Assembly (NCBI RefSeq): GCF_001431725.1
Contig: NZ_CP013106.1
Span: forward strand, 2,418,001 to 2,482,000
Direction: 5' to 3'
Origin: Halomonas huangheensis
Lineage (GTDB): Bacteria > Pseudomonadota > Gammaproteobacteria > Pseudomonadales > Halomonadaceae
DNA: 64,000 nt
The notes beneath the pieces are model-generated. The model searched no databases. It had not been told where the DNA came from and worked only from the letters and a program-made list of their open reading frames with translations. Shown piece after piece: positions 43,816-53,384 of the stretch. Each line of letters starts with the position of its first letter. Positions within the stretch are counted from its first letter, which is position 1. The translations under genes and the position numbers were made by a program.

Positions 43816-44811
43816 TCAGGCCTCAGCCAACCGGGCACGCAGCAGGTCACGGCGCTGCTCGTCCATGAAAGCCGCCTCGATGGCATTGCTGGCCAACCAA
43901 CTCAACGTTTCATCCGACCAATCGAATGCCCGCTGGCAAGCGGCGAAATTCTCACGCATTCCGCCGCCAAAATAGGCCGGATCGTCGGAATTGAGCGTGA
44001 TATTGAGCCCGGCATCGATCAAGCGTGGCAGGGAATGCTGTTCGAGATGCTCGACGACCTTGAGCCGCACATTGGACAGCGGACAGACCGTCAGCACGAT
44101 ACTCTCATCAGCGAGCCGCTCGAGCAGTTCGACATCCTCTATGGCTCTGACGCCATGATCGATGCGACACACATCCAGTTCATCCAAAGCTTCACGAATA
44201 TAGGTGGGTGGCCCCTCTTCCCCGGCATGAGCCACACGAGCCAGGCCCAGCTCAGCTGCGCGATGAAACACCTCTCGGAACTTGCTCGGCGGATTACCCT
44301 GTTCGGCACTATCCAGTCCTACTGCACTGAAGTGCTCCAACCAGGGGCCGGCCTGCTCCAGCACCTGCAAGGCATCCTCGGCAGGCTGGTCACGCAGGAA
44401 GGCGAGAATCATCGCCGTGGAAAGGTCCAACTCATCACGGGCCTCACGGCAGGCAGCCAACAGCCCCTCCATGATGGTGGCGAAGGATACGCCACGCGCC
44501 AGATGGGCCTGGGGATCGATATGCATCTCAACATGCACCACACCCTCGGCAGCCGCACGCCGAAAGTAGTCGATGGCGAGATCATGAAAATCACGAGCGG
44601 TGAGCAATACACTCATGCCCTGAAAGTACAGATCGAGAAAGGACTGCAGATCGGTGAAGTCGTAGGCGGCTCGCGCCGCCTCGATATCCGAATAAGGCAG
44701 TTTCACTCCATTGCGCTCGGCCAGCGCAAACATCAGTTCCGGCTCCAGAGTCCCCTCGATATGTAGATGCAGTTCAACCTTGGGAAGACGGGTTAGAAAA
44801 TCATCGGCCAT
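43816..44811 (-). CDS. Adenine deaminase (adenosine deaminase-like family)
   Basis: From the ATG at 44811 (GGAG seven bases upstream) the protein has 331 residues. Metal and catalytic motifs of the adenosine deaminase superfamily: KVELHLHIEGTLEPELMF (His15, His17), HAGEEGPPTYI, RIDHGVRAIED and NSDDPAYFGG. These segments are close to those of the short proteobacterial proteins characterised as adenine deaminases, which prefer free adenine over adenosine; that preference is my inference from recalled homologues. It would make hypoxanthine for the XDH encoded at 26.7-31 kb. It starts 23 bases after cydC. Confidence 0.88.
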   Translation of the reverse strand: MADDFLTRLPKVELHLHIEGTLEPELMFALAERNGVKLPYSDIEAARAAYDFTDLQSFLDLYFQGMSVLLTARDFHDLAIDYFRRAAAEGVVHVEMHIDPQAHLARGVSFATIMEGLLAACREARDELDLSTAMILAFLRDQPAEDALQVLEQAGPWLEHFSAVGLDSAEQGNPPSKFREVFHRAAELGLARVAHAGEEGPPTYIREALDELDVCRIDHGVRAIEDVELLERLADESIVLTVCPLSNVRLKVVEHLEQHSLPRLIDAGLNITLNSDDPAYFGGGMRENFAACQRAFDWSDETLSWLASNAIEAAFMDEQRRDLLRARLAEA

Positions 44812-44834
44812 GCTGCCACTCCAGTGAGTCTTTG

Positions 44835-46586
44835 TTACATGGTGACCGATTCCATGCCCTTGCGCCATGCCGCAGATGCCGGTTGTCCGAGTTCGAGAGC
44901 CAACCCAATCCCCTGCATACCGGGGCGCGGCTGAACCGGATCATGCTCATGAACCAGGTAGATGACGCTGCGCTCGGCCAGCCAACCCTCAATTCCTCGA
45001 CTGACCTGATCAGCCGTGCTGGCATCCAGTCCGGCAAACGGCTCATCGAGAATCACCAGCCCGGGGTTGGTCAGCCATAGTCGCGCCAACGCCACCCGCC
45101 GCGCCTGACCACCCGATAGCTGACGCCCACCTTCACCGAGCCGGGTGCCCAGGCCGTCCTCCAGCGCCTCGACCCAATCCGCCAACGCGACCGCTTCCAA
45201 CGCGTGCCAGAGCCGACCGGAGCTGGCATCAGGAGCAGCGACCCGCAGATTGTCGGCAATGCTGGCATCGAACAGGTCCACCTGCTGTGTCAAACAGCCC
45301 ACCGAATGAGCCTGGCACTCAGGTGAGAGCTCCCCGATATCTCGCCCCGCGAGCTGGATATGCCCCTGCTGTAATGCCATCTGTCCGGTTATCAGCGACA
45401 GCAGTGTCGATTTACCGGCACCGGATGCGCCGCATACTGCCAGACGCTGCCCAGCGGCCAGATTGAAAGTGACATCATGCAACGCCTCAAACATGGCGCC
45501 CGGATAACGATGGCCAACCGCCGACAACCGCAGCGCAATTGGCCCCGGAGGTAGCTCGTCTGCGTCGCCAGTGTTCGAGCGCTGGACATCGATGTGATTG
45601 AGCCGCTCGGCCGCCGCCAGGGTCGCGCCAAACTGAGTAAAAGCCGCCGGTAACGGTGTTAACCCTTCGCTCAATGCCATGGCCGCCAGCGGCAACATGA
45701 CCATCACCGGTGCAGAAACGCCACCGACCTGAAAGGCGGCAATGGCAACAGCGAGCACACTCAACCAGCAGATCCCGATGGCGGCAGCCGCCAGCGCATT
45801 GCCAACGGTAGAGATGATGCTCAAACGCCACTGATCACGCAGTAGTTGCTGCTCGATCCGTTCCAGTTGCTGACGACGACGCGCCAGAGCGTTATAGGCT
45901 TCCAACTCAGCGAGTCCACGTAGCGTTTCCATCATTGCTGAACGCAACTCCTCGAGGGTCTGGACCCGATGCCGACTGGCCGTCAAGCCAAGACGCGCCT
46001 GCCCCAATGTCAGCCAGCACCACACCAGCCCCAGACCGAGCGCCAGCCACAGGGCCGCGTCAGGGATCCACACCGCCACCAATCCGACCAGTGCCGTCGA
46101 CAACAGTAGTGCCACCACAGGAGGTGCCAACAATCGCAAGTACAAGGCATCGAGGGTATCAATATCGGCGGTAAGACGATTGAGCCAATCACTGGCACGT
46201 CGCCCGCCGAGCCGCTCGCCGTCCATGCTGACCAGCGCAGCAAACATGCGCCCACGCAAGTCCGCCAACAGCCTCAGGATGGTGTCATGGTTGTAGAGGC
46301 GCTCAACGTAGCGTGACACCGTGCGACTGACGGCAAACAGGCGAATCCCTCCACCTGGCGTGTAGACATCCAACGCTGCAGTACCGCCTAGTGCCAACAC
46401 CGCGCCGGTCAATGCCGAGGCGGTGATGAACCAACCCGAGACGGCCAACAGCCCCAACGCAGAGAGAGCCGTCAGCAGCATCAATAACATGCCCAGCAAC
46501 AGACGCCGACGACGCTGGGCATGCAACCTGACCCACGGAGCCAACTGGACACGGATATCGCTCAGGGACACTCGTTTGTCGTGCAT
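44835..46586 (-). CDS. cydC: Thiol reductant ABC exporter subunit CydC
   Basis: A 583-residue fused ABC transporter half: six membrane helices (about residues 20-300), then the ATPase domain with Walker A GASGAGKSTLLSL, signature LSGGQARRVALARLW, and Walker B LVILDEPFAGLD. With CydD it exports glutathione or cysteine to the periplasm, needed to mature cytochrome bd. It overlaps cydD by 25 bases. The ATPase linker has a long RYPGAMFEALHDVTF segment, normal for the family. Confidence 0.95.
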   Translation of the reverse strand: MHDKRVSLSDIRVQLAPWVRLHAQRRRRLLLGMLLMLLTALSALGLLAVSGWFITASALTGAVLALGGTAALDVYTPGGGIRLFAVSRTVSRYVERLYNHDTILRLLADLRGRMFAALVSMDGERLGGRRASDWLNRLTADIDTLDALYLRLLAPPVVALLLSTALVGLVAVWIPDAALWLALGLGLVWCWLTLGQARLGLTASRHRVQTLEELRSAMMETLRGLAELEAYNALARRRQQLERIEQQLLRDQWRLSIISTVGNALAAAAIGICWLSVLAVAIAAFQVGGVSAPVMVMLPLAAMALSEGLTPLPAAFTQFGATLAAAERLNHIDVQRSNTGDADELPPGPIALRLSAVGHRYPGAMFEALHDVTFNLAAGQRLAVCGASGAGKSTLLSLITGQMALQQGHIQLAGRDIGELSPECQAHSVGCLTQQVDLFDASIADNLRVAAPDASSGRLWHALEAVALADWVEALEDGLGTRLGEGGRQLSGGQARRVALARLWLTNPGLVILDEPFAGLDASTADQVSRGIEGWLAERSVIYLVHEHDPVQPRPGMQGIGLALELGQPASAAWRKGMESVTM

Positions 46587-48208
46587 GACACCTCCCTGCC
46601 CGCTTCCAACACCAGTTGCCGATTACCCATTGCCATCAATGCCGGGTGATGCGTGGCGATGACCAGGCTACGTCCTTCACTGGCCAGCCGTCGAAAGCCA
46701 GCAATCAACACCTGCTCAGTGGCGCTGTCGAGGCTGGCGGTAGGCTCATCCAGCAGCACCAGCGGCGCGTCACTGAGGAAGATCCTCGCCAGGGCAAGGC
46801 GTTGGGCCTGCCCCCCGGACAACCCGCGACCACCTTCACCAATCGAGGTCGCCAGGCCTTCGGGGAGGGCCTTGACCAGACTACCGAGACCCGCTCGCTC
46901 GAGTGCTTCCATCATCTGAGCTGCGTCAGCATCGGGAGCGGTCAGGGTCAGGTTGTCGGCGAGACTGCCATGAATCAGCAGCGGACGCTGATCCATCCAT
47001 GCAAAGTGCATGTCCTCTGCGACCAGACGCTGCCCATCACCGGCACCGACAAAGCCCGCCAGCATCTGCAATAGGCTCGACTTCCCGGCACCCGAGGGTC
47101 CGCTGATCGCCAATACATCGCCTCGGAATATGTCCAGATCGAGAGGGCCCAGCACTCGACCTCGCCCGGCATGCTCCAGGGTCGCGCCCTGCAATGACAC
47201 CAACAGAGGGGAATCTTCTGCCAACGGCTGAACCGCATGGCGCTGAGCGTCCGGTTGTTCACTCAACAACGCCCAAAGCCCTTCGGCAGCGGCCAGCGCC
47301 GAGGCACGGTCGTGATAGAACTGAGAAAGCGTTCGCAATGGCTGAAAGAACTCCGGCGCCAGCAGCAGAATAAGTAGACCGCTGAACAATGTGAGATCTT
47401 GAGCAGGACCAAAGGGAATGTCTCCGAGCAGGCCGAAGCCGATATAGATCGCCACCACGGCGATCGCCACCGAGGAGAAGAATTCCAGCACCGCAGAAGA
47501 AAGAAACGCCAGACGCAGAGTTCGCAGACTACGACGACGATAGTCATCGGCAGCAGCGACCACTTCCAGCGTGGCGCGCGGGCCGGCACCGAACAACCGC
47601 AGCGTGGTAATCCCGCGGACCCGGTCAACGAAATGCGCAGAGAGACGTGCCACCGCCACAAACTGCTCACGGTTGAGTGCTTCTGCTCCCATGCCCACCA
47701 GCGCCATGAACAACGGAATCAGTGGCGCAGTGAGCGCCAGCAGTATCGCTGCCAGCCAGTCCTGCCACGCAACCAGTACCAATATCACCAGCGGCACCAG
47801 CATCACCAGTCGCATCTGCACCCAGAAGCGTGCGACAAAGCCGTCCAGCGCTTCGACCTGCTCGACCCATTGGTGCGCCAGGGAGGCAGTATGATGCTGG
47901 GTCAAGCGTACCGGACCCAGCGTGGCAAGGTGATCAAGCACCTCGCCACGCACACGCTGACGCAGGCGCTGGCTGGCACGCTGAGCCATCAGCTCCTGGC
48001 CGATACTCAGCAAGGCTCGCACTGCCAACAGCGTCACTATTCCCGCGCCCCAGGGCCAGACGACAGCGACGCCGCCACCCTCTCGAATAACGGCGTCGAT
48101 CAAATTCGCCAGCAACACCAACTGCCCAACGGTAGCAAGTCCTGCGAGACCACCGCACAACACCGCAAGACTCAGCCAGCGACGCTGTTCAACAGTACGC
48201 CGAGACAA
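46562..48208 (-). CDS. cydD: Thiol reductant ABC exporter subunit CydD
   Basis: The frame is open to an ATG at 48340, but that start would lie 95 bases inside cydB and gives a Cys-rich non-homologous lead. The only later start is a TTG at 48208 (548 residues), buried in a hairpin and with no clear Shine-Dalgarno sequence, so translation may depend on cydB. The body is clearly CydD: PLIPLFMALVGMGAEALNRE, FLSSAVLEFFSSVAIAVVAI, Walker A GPSGAGKSSLLQ, LSGGQAQRLALARIF and LVLLDEPTASLD. It pairs with CydC. Confidence 0.88.
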   Translation of the reverse strand: MSRRTVEQRRWLSLAVLCGGLAGLATVGQLVLLANLIDAVIREGGGVAVVWPWGAGIVTLLAVRALLSIGQELMAQRASQRLRQRVRGEVLDHLATLGPVRLTQHHTASLAHQWVEQVEALDGFVARFWVQMRLVMLVPLVILVLVAWQDWLAAILLALTAPLIPLFMALVGMGAEALNREQFVAVARLSAHFVDRVRGITTLRLFGAGPRATLEVVAAADDYRRRSLRTLRLAFLSSAVLEFFSSVAIAVVAIYIGFGLLGDIPFGPAQDLTLFSGLLILLLAPEFFQPLRTLSQFYHDRASALAAAEGLWALLSEQPDAQRHAVQPLAEDSPLLVSLQGATLEHAGRGRVLGPLDLDIFRGDVLAISGPSGAGKSSLLQMLAGFVGAGDGQRLVAEDMHFAWMDQRPLLIHGSLADNLTLTAPDADAAQMMEALERAGLGSLVKALPEGLATSIGEGGRGLSGGQAQRLALARIFLSDAPLVLLDEPTASLDSATEQVLIAGFRRLASEGRSLVIATHHPALMAMGNRQLVLEAGREVSCTTNECP

Positions 48209-48241
48209 CCAGCGGCGCGCTGGCGAGCCGCCGCTGGTTGT
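48205..48241 (-). promoter_or_regulatory. 13-bp hairpin at the cydB-cydD junction
   Basis: ACAACCAGCGGCG (48205-48217) and CGCCGCTGGTTGT (48229-48241) form a perfect 13-bp stem with an 11-base loop, starting 4 bases after the cydB stop. No U-tract follows. The candidate cydD TTG start lies in its distal arm. It may lower cydDC expression relative to cydAB or couple translation. Confidence 0.55.
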
Positions 48242-48245
48242 TCTG

Positions 48246-49244
48246 TCAGTGATAGCCGTCTCCGCGCACCTTGCCGCGGAACACCCAGTAGGACCAGGCC
48301 GTATAACCCAGCACCACCGGAATGACGAACAGCACTCCAAGCATCAGAAACAACTGCGACTCAGGAGCAGATGCCGCATCCTGGAGGGTGATGTCCGGCG
48401 GTACCAGATACGGCCATTTGCTGGCGATCAGGCCAAGATAGGTGAATATGAACATACCCAGCGTAGCGACGAAGGGTTGGCCTTCACTGCGATTCGCCAC
48501 CGAGCGCCAGATCTGCCAGGCACACAGCAGTGCCAATGCCGGCAGAACCCAGAAGACCGTCAAGTGGCCGAACCAGCGCTCACGAACATACTCATCCACG
48601 AATGGCGTCCAGAGACTGATCACGCCAAACCCGATCAGTACAGCGATCAACAACTTCGGAGTGATGGAGTAAGCCCACTGCTGGACGCTGCCCTCACTCT
48701 TGAGGATCGTCCAGGTTGCGCCGAGTAAGGCATAGCCGGCGATCATGGTCAGGCCGGCGAACACCGTGAACGGCGATAGCCAGTCAAAAGGCCCGCCAAC
48801 GTAAACATTGTTCTCGACCTGAAAGCCCTGAATATAGGCCCCTACCACCACACCCTGACAGAATGTGGCCAGCATCGACCCGAGGTAGAAGGCGCGGTTC
48901 CACCAATGACGGTTGCGGCGCGCCTTGAAGCGAAACTCGAAGGCAATGCCCCGAAATATCAAGCCCGCCAACATCAGAAACACGCCCAGGTACAACGCCG
49001 GAAGAATGATGGTATAGACCAGCGGAAAGGCCGCCAGCAGGCCGGCGCCACCGAGGATCAGCCAGGTTTCATTGCCGTCCCAGACTGGCGCAACAGAGTT
49101 CATCATCACATCACGCGCTTCTTCATCAGGCGCAAAGGGAAACAGGATTCCCACCCCCAGATCGAAGCCATCCATGATGACGTACATGATGACGCCAAAA
49201 CCAATGATCAGCGCCCATATCATCGTGAGGTTGATCAATTCCAT
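48246..49244 (-). CDS. cydB: Cytochrome bd oxidase subunit II
   Basis: From the ATG at 49244 (AGGAG eight bases upstream) the product has 332 residues and eight or nine membrane helices. Its start, MIWALIIGFGVIMYVIMDGFDLG, is diagnostic for CydB, as are PVWDGNETWLILGG and RGIAFEFRFKARRNRHWWNR. It forms the heterodimer with CydA that oxidises quinol and reduces oxygen without proton pumping. The gap to cydA is 4 bases. A hairpin follows its stop codon. Confidence 0.95.
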   Translation of the reverse strand: MELINLTMIWALIIGFGVIMYVIMDGFDLGVGILFPFAPDEEARDVMMNSVAPVWDGNETWLILGGAGLLAAFPLVYTIILPALYLGVFLMLAGLIFRGIAFEFRFKARRNRHWWNRAFYLGSMLATFCQGVVVGAYIQGFQVENNVYVGGPFDWLSPFTVFAGLTMIAGYALLGATWTILKSEGSVQQWAYSITPKLLIAVLIGFGVISLWTPFVDEYVRERWFGHLTVFWVLPALALLCAWQIWRSVANRSEGQPFVATLGMFIFTYLGLIASKWPYLVPPDITLQDAASAPESQLFLMLGVLFVIPVVLGYTAWSYWVFRGKVRGDGYH

Positions 49245-49248
49245 TGTC

Positions 49249-50655
49249 TCAACTCCTGAAGGTACGGCCGGCATCGGCCTCGAGGCTGGTGTGTGCAGCA
49301 GAGAGCGGACGCGTCGGGCGCTCAACCTCGTCATGGGGAGCTTCAGCCAACATGCCCTCTCGCACCACGCGGGTCAGATAGTAGCTGCCGGTCAGGAACA
49401 CCACGGCATAGACCGCGATATAACCGATCAACGTTGCCAACACCATCCAACCGGACAACGACGGCGTCACGGCTTCGGCCTGAGTCATCATGCCGTAGAC
49501 CAGCCACGGAGAACGCCCTGTTTCGGTAACGAACCAGCCGCCCAGTACTGCGATAAAGGGTGTTATCGACATCAGGCGCAACAACTGCAGGAAACAACGG
49601 TTCTGGTAGAGCCGACCGCCGCGCCGTAACCACAGTCCCGCGAAAGCGACGAAAATCATCAGTACGCCCATGGCAACCATGGCACGGAAGGACCAGAACA
49701 CCAGCCACACCGGTGGCTGTTCTTCAGGCGGAACCTCCTTGAGACCCGGCACCACGCCATCGACATCGTGAGTCAGAATCAAGCTTGCGAGGCTCGGAAT
49801 GCCTATCTCGAAACGGTTTTCCTGAGCGTCCTTGTCAGGCCAGGCAAACAGCAATAGCGGAACGTTACTGCTGGTTTCCCAGTTGGCCTCCATCGCCGCC
49901 ACCTTGGTGGGCTGGTGCTCCAGCGTATTCAAGCCGTGGGCATCGCCGACAAATGCCTGTACGGGTGCCAGTACCAGCAACAACCACATGCACATCGACA
50001 GTGCCTTGCGGTTGGCTTCGACATCACGACCGATCAACAGATACCAGGCGCTGACGCCTGCCACCACAAAGCCACCGGTCAGGAACGAGGCCAGCGCCAT
50101 GTGGGCAAAGCGATACGGGAAGGAGGCCGTGAACATCGCCTCTACCCAGCTGGTGACATGGAAGCGCCCATCCAGCAGCTCGACACCAGCAGGTGTCTGC
50201 ATCCAGCTATTGGTCGCCAGAATCCAGAAGGCTGAGATGAAGGTACCTACGGCCACCATGATCGCCGCGAACAGGTGCACCCCCTCGGGAACCTTGCCAC
50301 GCCCGAACAACAACACGCCCAGGAAGCCCGCCTCGAGGAAGAAGGCAGTAATGACCTCATAACTGAGCATGGGGCCCAGGAAATTGGACGTTGCCTGACT
50401 GAAGTTGCTCCAGTTGGTACCGAACTGGAAAGCCATGACGATGCCCGAGACCACGCCCATGCCGAACACCACGGCAAATACCTTGATCCAGAAGGCGGCC
50501 AGGCGCTCCCAGGCGGGATTACCGGTCTTGTAGAACAGGCCATGGAGCAAGGCGACGTAGGATGCCAGACCGATGGTGAACACCGGGAAGATGGCATGGA
50601 AGGATACGACAAAGCCGAACTGTATACGTGACAGGAGCACGGGATCCAGTTCCAT
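49249..50655 (-). CDS. cydA: Cytochrome bd oxidase subunit I (short Q-loop type)
   Basis: From the ATG at 50655 (GAGGAG upstream) the protein has 468 residues. The N-terminal LSRIQFGFVVSFHAIFP carries His20, the ligand of heme b595; other markers are TNSWMQTPAG, HMALASFLTGGFVVAG and GWFVTETGRSPWLVYGMM. It is some 50 residues shorter than E. coli CydA, in line with the short Q-loop seen in cyanide-insensitive (CioA-type) oxidases. It heads a cydABDC operon whose last genes are adenine deaminase and a LysR regulator. Confidence 0.94.
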   Translation of the reverse strand: MELDPVLLSRIQFGFVVSFHAIFPVFTIGLASYVALLHGLFYKTGNPAWERLAAFWIKVFAVVFGMGVVSGIVMAFQFGTNWSNFSQATSNFLGPMLSYEVITAFFLEAGFLGVLLFGRGKVPEGVHLFAAIMVAVGTFISAFWILATNSWMQTPAGVELLDGRFHVTSWVEAMFTASFPYRFAHMALASFLTGGFVVAGVSAWYLLIGRDVEANRKALSMCMWLLLVLAPVQAFVGDAHGLNTLEHQPTKVAAMEANWETSSNVPLLLFAWPDKDAQENRFEIGIPSLASLILTHDVDGVVPGLKEVPPEEQPPVWLVFWSFRAMVAMGVLMIFVAFAGLWLRRGGRLYQNRCFLQLLRLMSITPFIAVLGGWFVTETGRSPWLVYGMMTQAEAVTPSLSGWMVLATLIGYIAVYAVVFLTGSYYLTRVVREGMLAEAPHDEVERPTRPLSAAHTSLEADAGRTFRS

Positions 50656-50896
50656 GATGAGACTCCTCACTGCTGAAAAGAACAAACGGAGAGGCCCGAC
50701 AACACCCTGTCAGGCTTGTCCCCGCAGCACTTTGTGTCCGAACCGCACAGCTCGCTCTCCCCGCCCTGCCTGGCGGAAGATCACGCCACACTACTTTGCT
50801 ATGCCGATTCAGTTCACATTCAACATGATAGAAGCCTCGAGCGAAGCTGTCGCATGGCCGGATTGTCGCAGGACATTCTGCCACAGGCCTCGATGA

Positions 50897-51898
50897 TTAG
50901 ACTGGACCAGCGCCCTGAGTAATCACCAGTGACACCATATAGGCGGTATAACCGATGAACATCGCCAGCAGTGCTGCGCCTTCCAGGCGGTTGATGCGTC
51001 CCTCGCGCCCCTTCCAGCCCATGGCAAACACCGCCATCAGAATTGTCATTGCGGCCATCAAGCTCCAGTCACGCAACAGCACTTCTTGATCTACATCAAT
51101 AGGTGAGATGAGTGCTGCGATACCAACGACGCCAAGGGTGTTGAAAAGGTTGGAGCCAACCACGTTGCCGAGCACAAGATCATGCTCATTACGGCGTAAC
51201 GCACTCAACGCTGATGCCAACTCGGGCAGTGACGTTCCTACGGCTACCACGGTCAGGCCGATTATCAGATCCGAGACTCCCAACGCCTGAGCAATATCCA
51301 CTGCGCCCCACACCAGCACTCGCGAACTGACCACCAGTAATACCAAACCAACCAGTGTCCACAGGATGCCTTGTTTCAGCGTCATATCCCGAGACTCGAC
51401 CTCGGCCATGGCATCACCCGCCAGGGCATCCTCTTCTGCGGGCTGTGGTGTGCGCATACTACTGATGACACTGAATGCCATGAAAGCAGCCAACCCCACC
51501 AGCAACAGCGTCCCTTCCCATCGCCCGAAGACACCGCCGAGCATCATCACCGCCGACGCCAGGGTGGCAACACCGAGTACCGGCAATTCCCGACGAACCA
51601 CAGAGGAGTGCACCGCCAACGGCGAAATCAACGCAACAAGGCCGAGAATCAAGCCGATGTTGGCAATGTTCGAACCATAGGCGTTACCCAGCGCCAGCCC
51701 GGGATTTCCCTGACTCGCAGCGAGCGCCGATACCGTCAATTCTGGAGCCGAAGTACCAAAGCCAATCACCAGCATGCCAATCAACAACGGGGATAACCCC
51801 AATTTTGCCGATGTGGCAGCAGCGCCCCCTACGAAGCGCTCAGCACTCCAGACCAACAGGATCAGACCACCGATAACTGCCAACACAGGAAGCAACAT
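50897..51898 (-). CDS. Calcium/sodium antiporter
   Basis: The 333-residue membrane protein has about ten helices and two alpha-repeats: GFGTSAPELTVSALAASQGN (residues 47-66) with GNAYGSNIANIGLILG, and AVGTSLPELASALSALRRNE with GNVVGSNLFNTLGVVG. These GTS.PEL signatures define the K-independent Ca2+/Na+ exchanger family of YrbG. The two halves are separated by an acidic loop. It expels calcium using the sodium gradient, plausible in a halophile. It diverges from the pqi operon and is 241 bases from cydA. Confidence 0.93.
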   Translation of the reverse strand: MLLPVLAVIGGLILLVWSAERFVGGAAATSAKLGLSPLLIGMLVIGFGTSAPELTVSALAASQGNPGLALGNAYGSNIANIGLILGLVALISPLAVHSSVVRRELPVLGVATLASAVMMLGGVFGRWEGTLLLVGLAAFMAFSVISSMRTPQPAEEDALAGDAMAEVESRDMTLKQGILWTLVGLVLLVVSSRVLVWGAVDIAQALGVSDLIIGLTVVAVGTSLPELASALSALRRNEHDLVLGNVVGSNLFNTLGVVGIAALISPIDVDQEVLLRDWSLMAAMTILMAVFAMGWKGREGRINRLEGAALLAMFIGYTAYMVSLVITQGAGPV

Positions 51899-52007
51899 AC
51901 CAACTCCTCCAGGATAGAATGGGCTGCATGGTTATCTATGGTGTCGCCCGCGTCAACGTGCCACACTTCCTTTCGACGAATCAGAGCCTTGGAGGATCGA
52001 CCCTAAA

Positions 52008-53384
52008 GTGCCCAGCAAGGTCCGCGGACGTCTCGACCGCATTCGAAATACTCAGATCACGCATCACCCCGCGCCGGAGACGCAGCTCACTACACGCCGG
52101 CGCCTGCGGGCCTGTCATGAGTGCGACTGGGTCATGGCATTGCCGCCACTCAAACCGGGAGAGCAGGCGGACTGTGTCCGTTGTGGCCATACTCTGGTCA
52201 AACGTCACGCATACCCGGCCCAACGCAGCATGAGCCTGGCGCTGAGTGCCTTGATTGCGCTGGCTATCACGCTGATATTTCCCTTCATCAGCTTCAGTGC
52301 CAGGGGAATCGGCAACGAGATAGAGGTTACTCAATCAGCCACCGAGCTGCTTGTCTATCATCAGCCCATCGTCGCTCTGGTAGTCATGCTGGCAGTGTTT
52401 ATCCTACCCGGGCTATATCTGATTGCGGTGGTATGGCTGCAATTCAGCCTGATGTTGCCCCAACGTCTCCCCTGGAGTCATGGCATAGCCCGATCGCTGT
52501 CCCACGTCGCGCCCTGGTTGATGGCCGATGTATTTATCGTCGGGACCATGGTCAGCCTGATCAAGATTGCAGGGCTGGCAGAAGTTGGCCTGGATATCGG
52601 CTTCTGGTCGTTTATCGTCTATGCCCTGCTGCTGCTGGCCACCACTCTGTCGCTGGACACTGATTGGCTGTGGTTCTCCTTGAGTGGCGAGCCTTTGGCA
52701 CCAGAAGGCATACGTACCGGAGAGACCGCAGCGTCCCAGAAGCTGACCGGTTGTGCCGTATGCGGCCTCGTAGGGCGAATCAATGCACACGGCTCGGGCA
52801 CGTGTGAGCGCTGTGGTGAGAAGCTTCATGTTCGACGCCCGGCCAGCCTTCAACGCTGCTGGGCTTTACTGGCAACGGCCGCAGTGTTGTATATTCCTGC
52901 CAACATATACCCGATCATGTACACCACCACGCTTGGTGATGAGAGCCCCAACACCATCATTGGCGGGGTTATCTACCTGGCCAGTCACGGCAGTTGGCCA
53001 GTGGCGATCGTGATCTTCGTCGCCAGCGTGATCGTTCCAATAGGCAAGCTACTGGCTCTGGTCTGGTTGTGTCTCGTCGCGCCACGCGCCGCGGACATGC
53101 GCGCCTTGACCCGCGCGAGACTCTATCGCCTCACTGAGCTGATTGGTCGCTGGTCAATGGTCGATGTATTCGTAGTTGCGATCCTCAGTGCCCTGATTCA
53201 TGCCGGAGCTCTGATGTCGGTAACACCGGGTGCTGCCGCACTACCGTTTTCCGGGGTAGTAATAGTCACCATGCTGGCCGCGATGAGTTTTGATCCCCGT
53301 CTGCTGTGGGATGGCCTCGATTCCCGACCACAGCATGGCGACGACACCGCTGCCCCCGTTGATGAACAAGGAAGAACTTCATGA
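52008..53384 (+). CDS. pqiA: Intermembrane lipid transport protein PqiA
   Basis: The GTG at 52008, with GGAGG upstream at slightly long spacing, gives 458 residues. PqiA is two homologous halves, each with a zinc ribbon (CHECDWVMALPPL...CVRCG near 36-61 and CAVCGLVG...CERCG near 249-269) and four membrane helices. The protein anchors the PqiB tunnel in the inner membrane for lipid movement to the outer membrane. It overlaps pqiB by four bases (ATGA). Confidence 0.93.
   Translation: MPSKVRGRLDRIRNTQITHHPAPETQLTTRRRLRACHECDWVMALPPLKPGEQADCVRCGHTLVKRHAYPAQRSMSLALSALIALAITLIFPFISFSARGIGNEIEVTQSATELLVYHQPIVALVVMLAVFILPGLYLIAVVWLQFSLMLPQRLPWSHGIARSLSHVAPWLMADVFIVGTMVSLIKIAGLAEVGLDIGFWSFIVYALLLLATTLSLDTDWLWFSLSGEPLAPEGIRTGETAASQKLTGCAVCGLVGRINAHGSGTCERCGEKLHVRRPASLQRCWALLATAAVLYIPANIYPIMYTTTLGDESPNTIIGGVIYLASHGSWPVAIVIFVASVIVPIGKLLALVWLCLVAPRAADMRALTRARLYRLTELIGRWSMVDVFVVAILSALIHAGALMSVTPGAAALPFSGVVIVTMLAAMSFDPRLLWDGLDSRPQHGDDTAAPVDEQGRTS

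Noticed and set aside
43681..44766. 361-codon open frame opposite adenine deaminase and the LysR gene
   Set aside because: The minus-strand genes have catalytic and HTH motifs; this frame has none.
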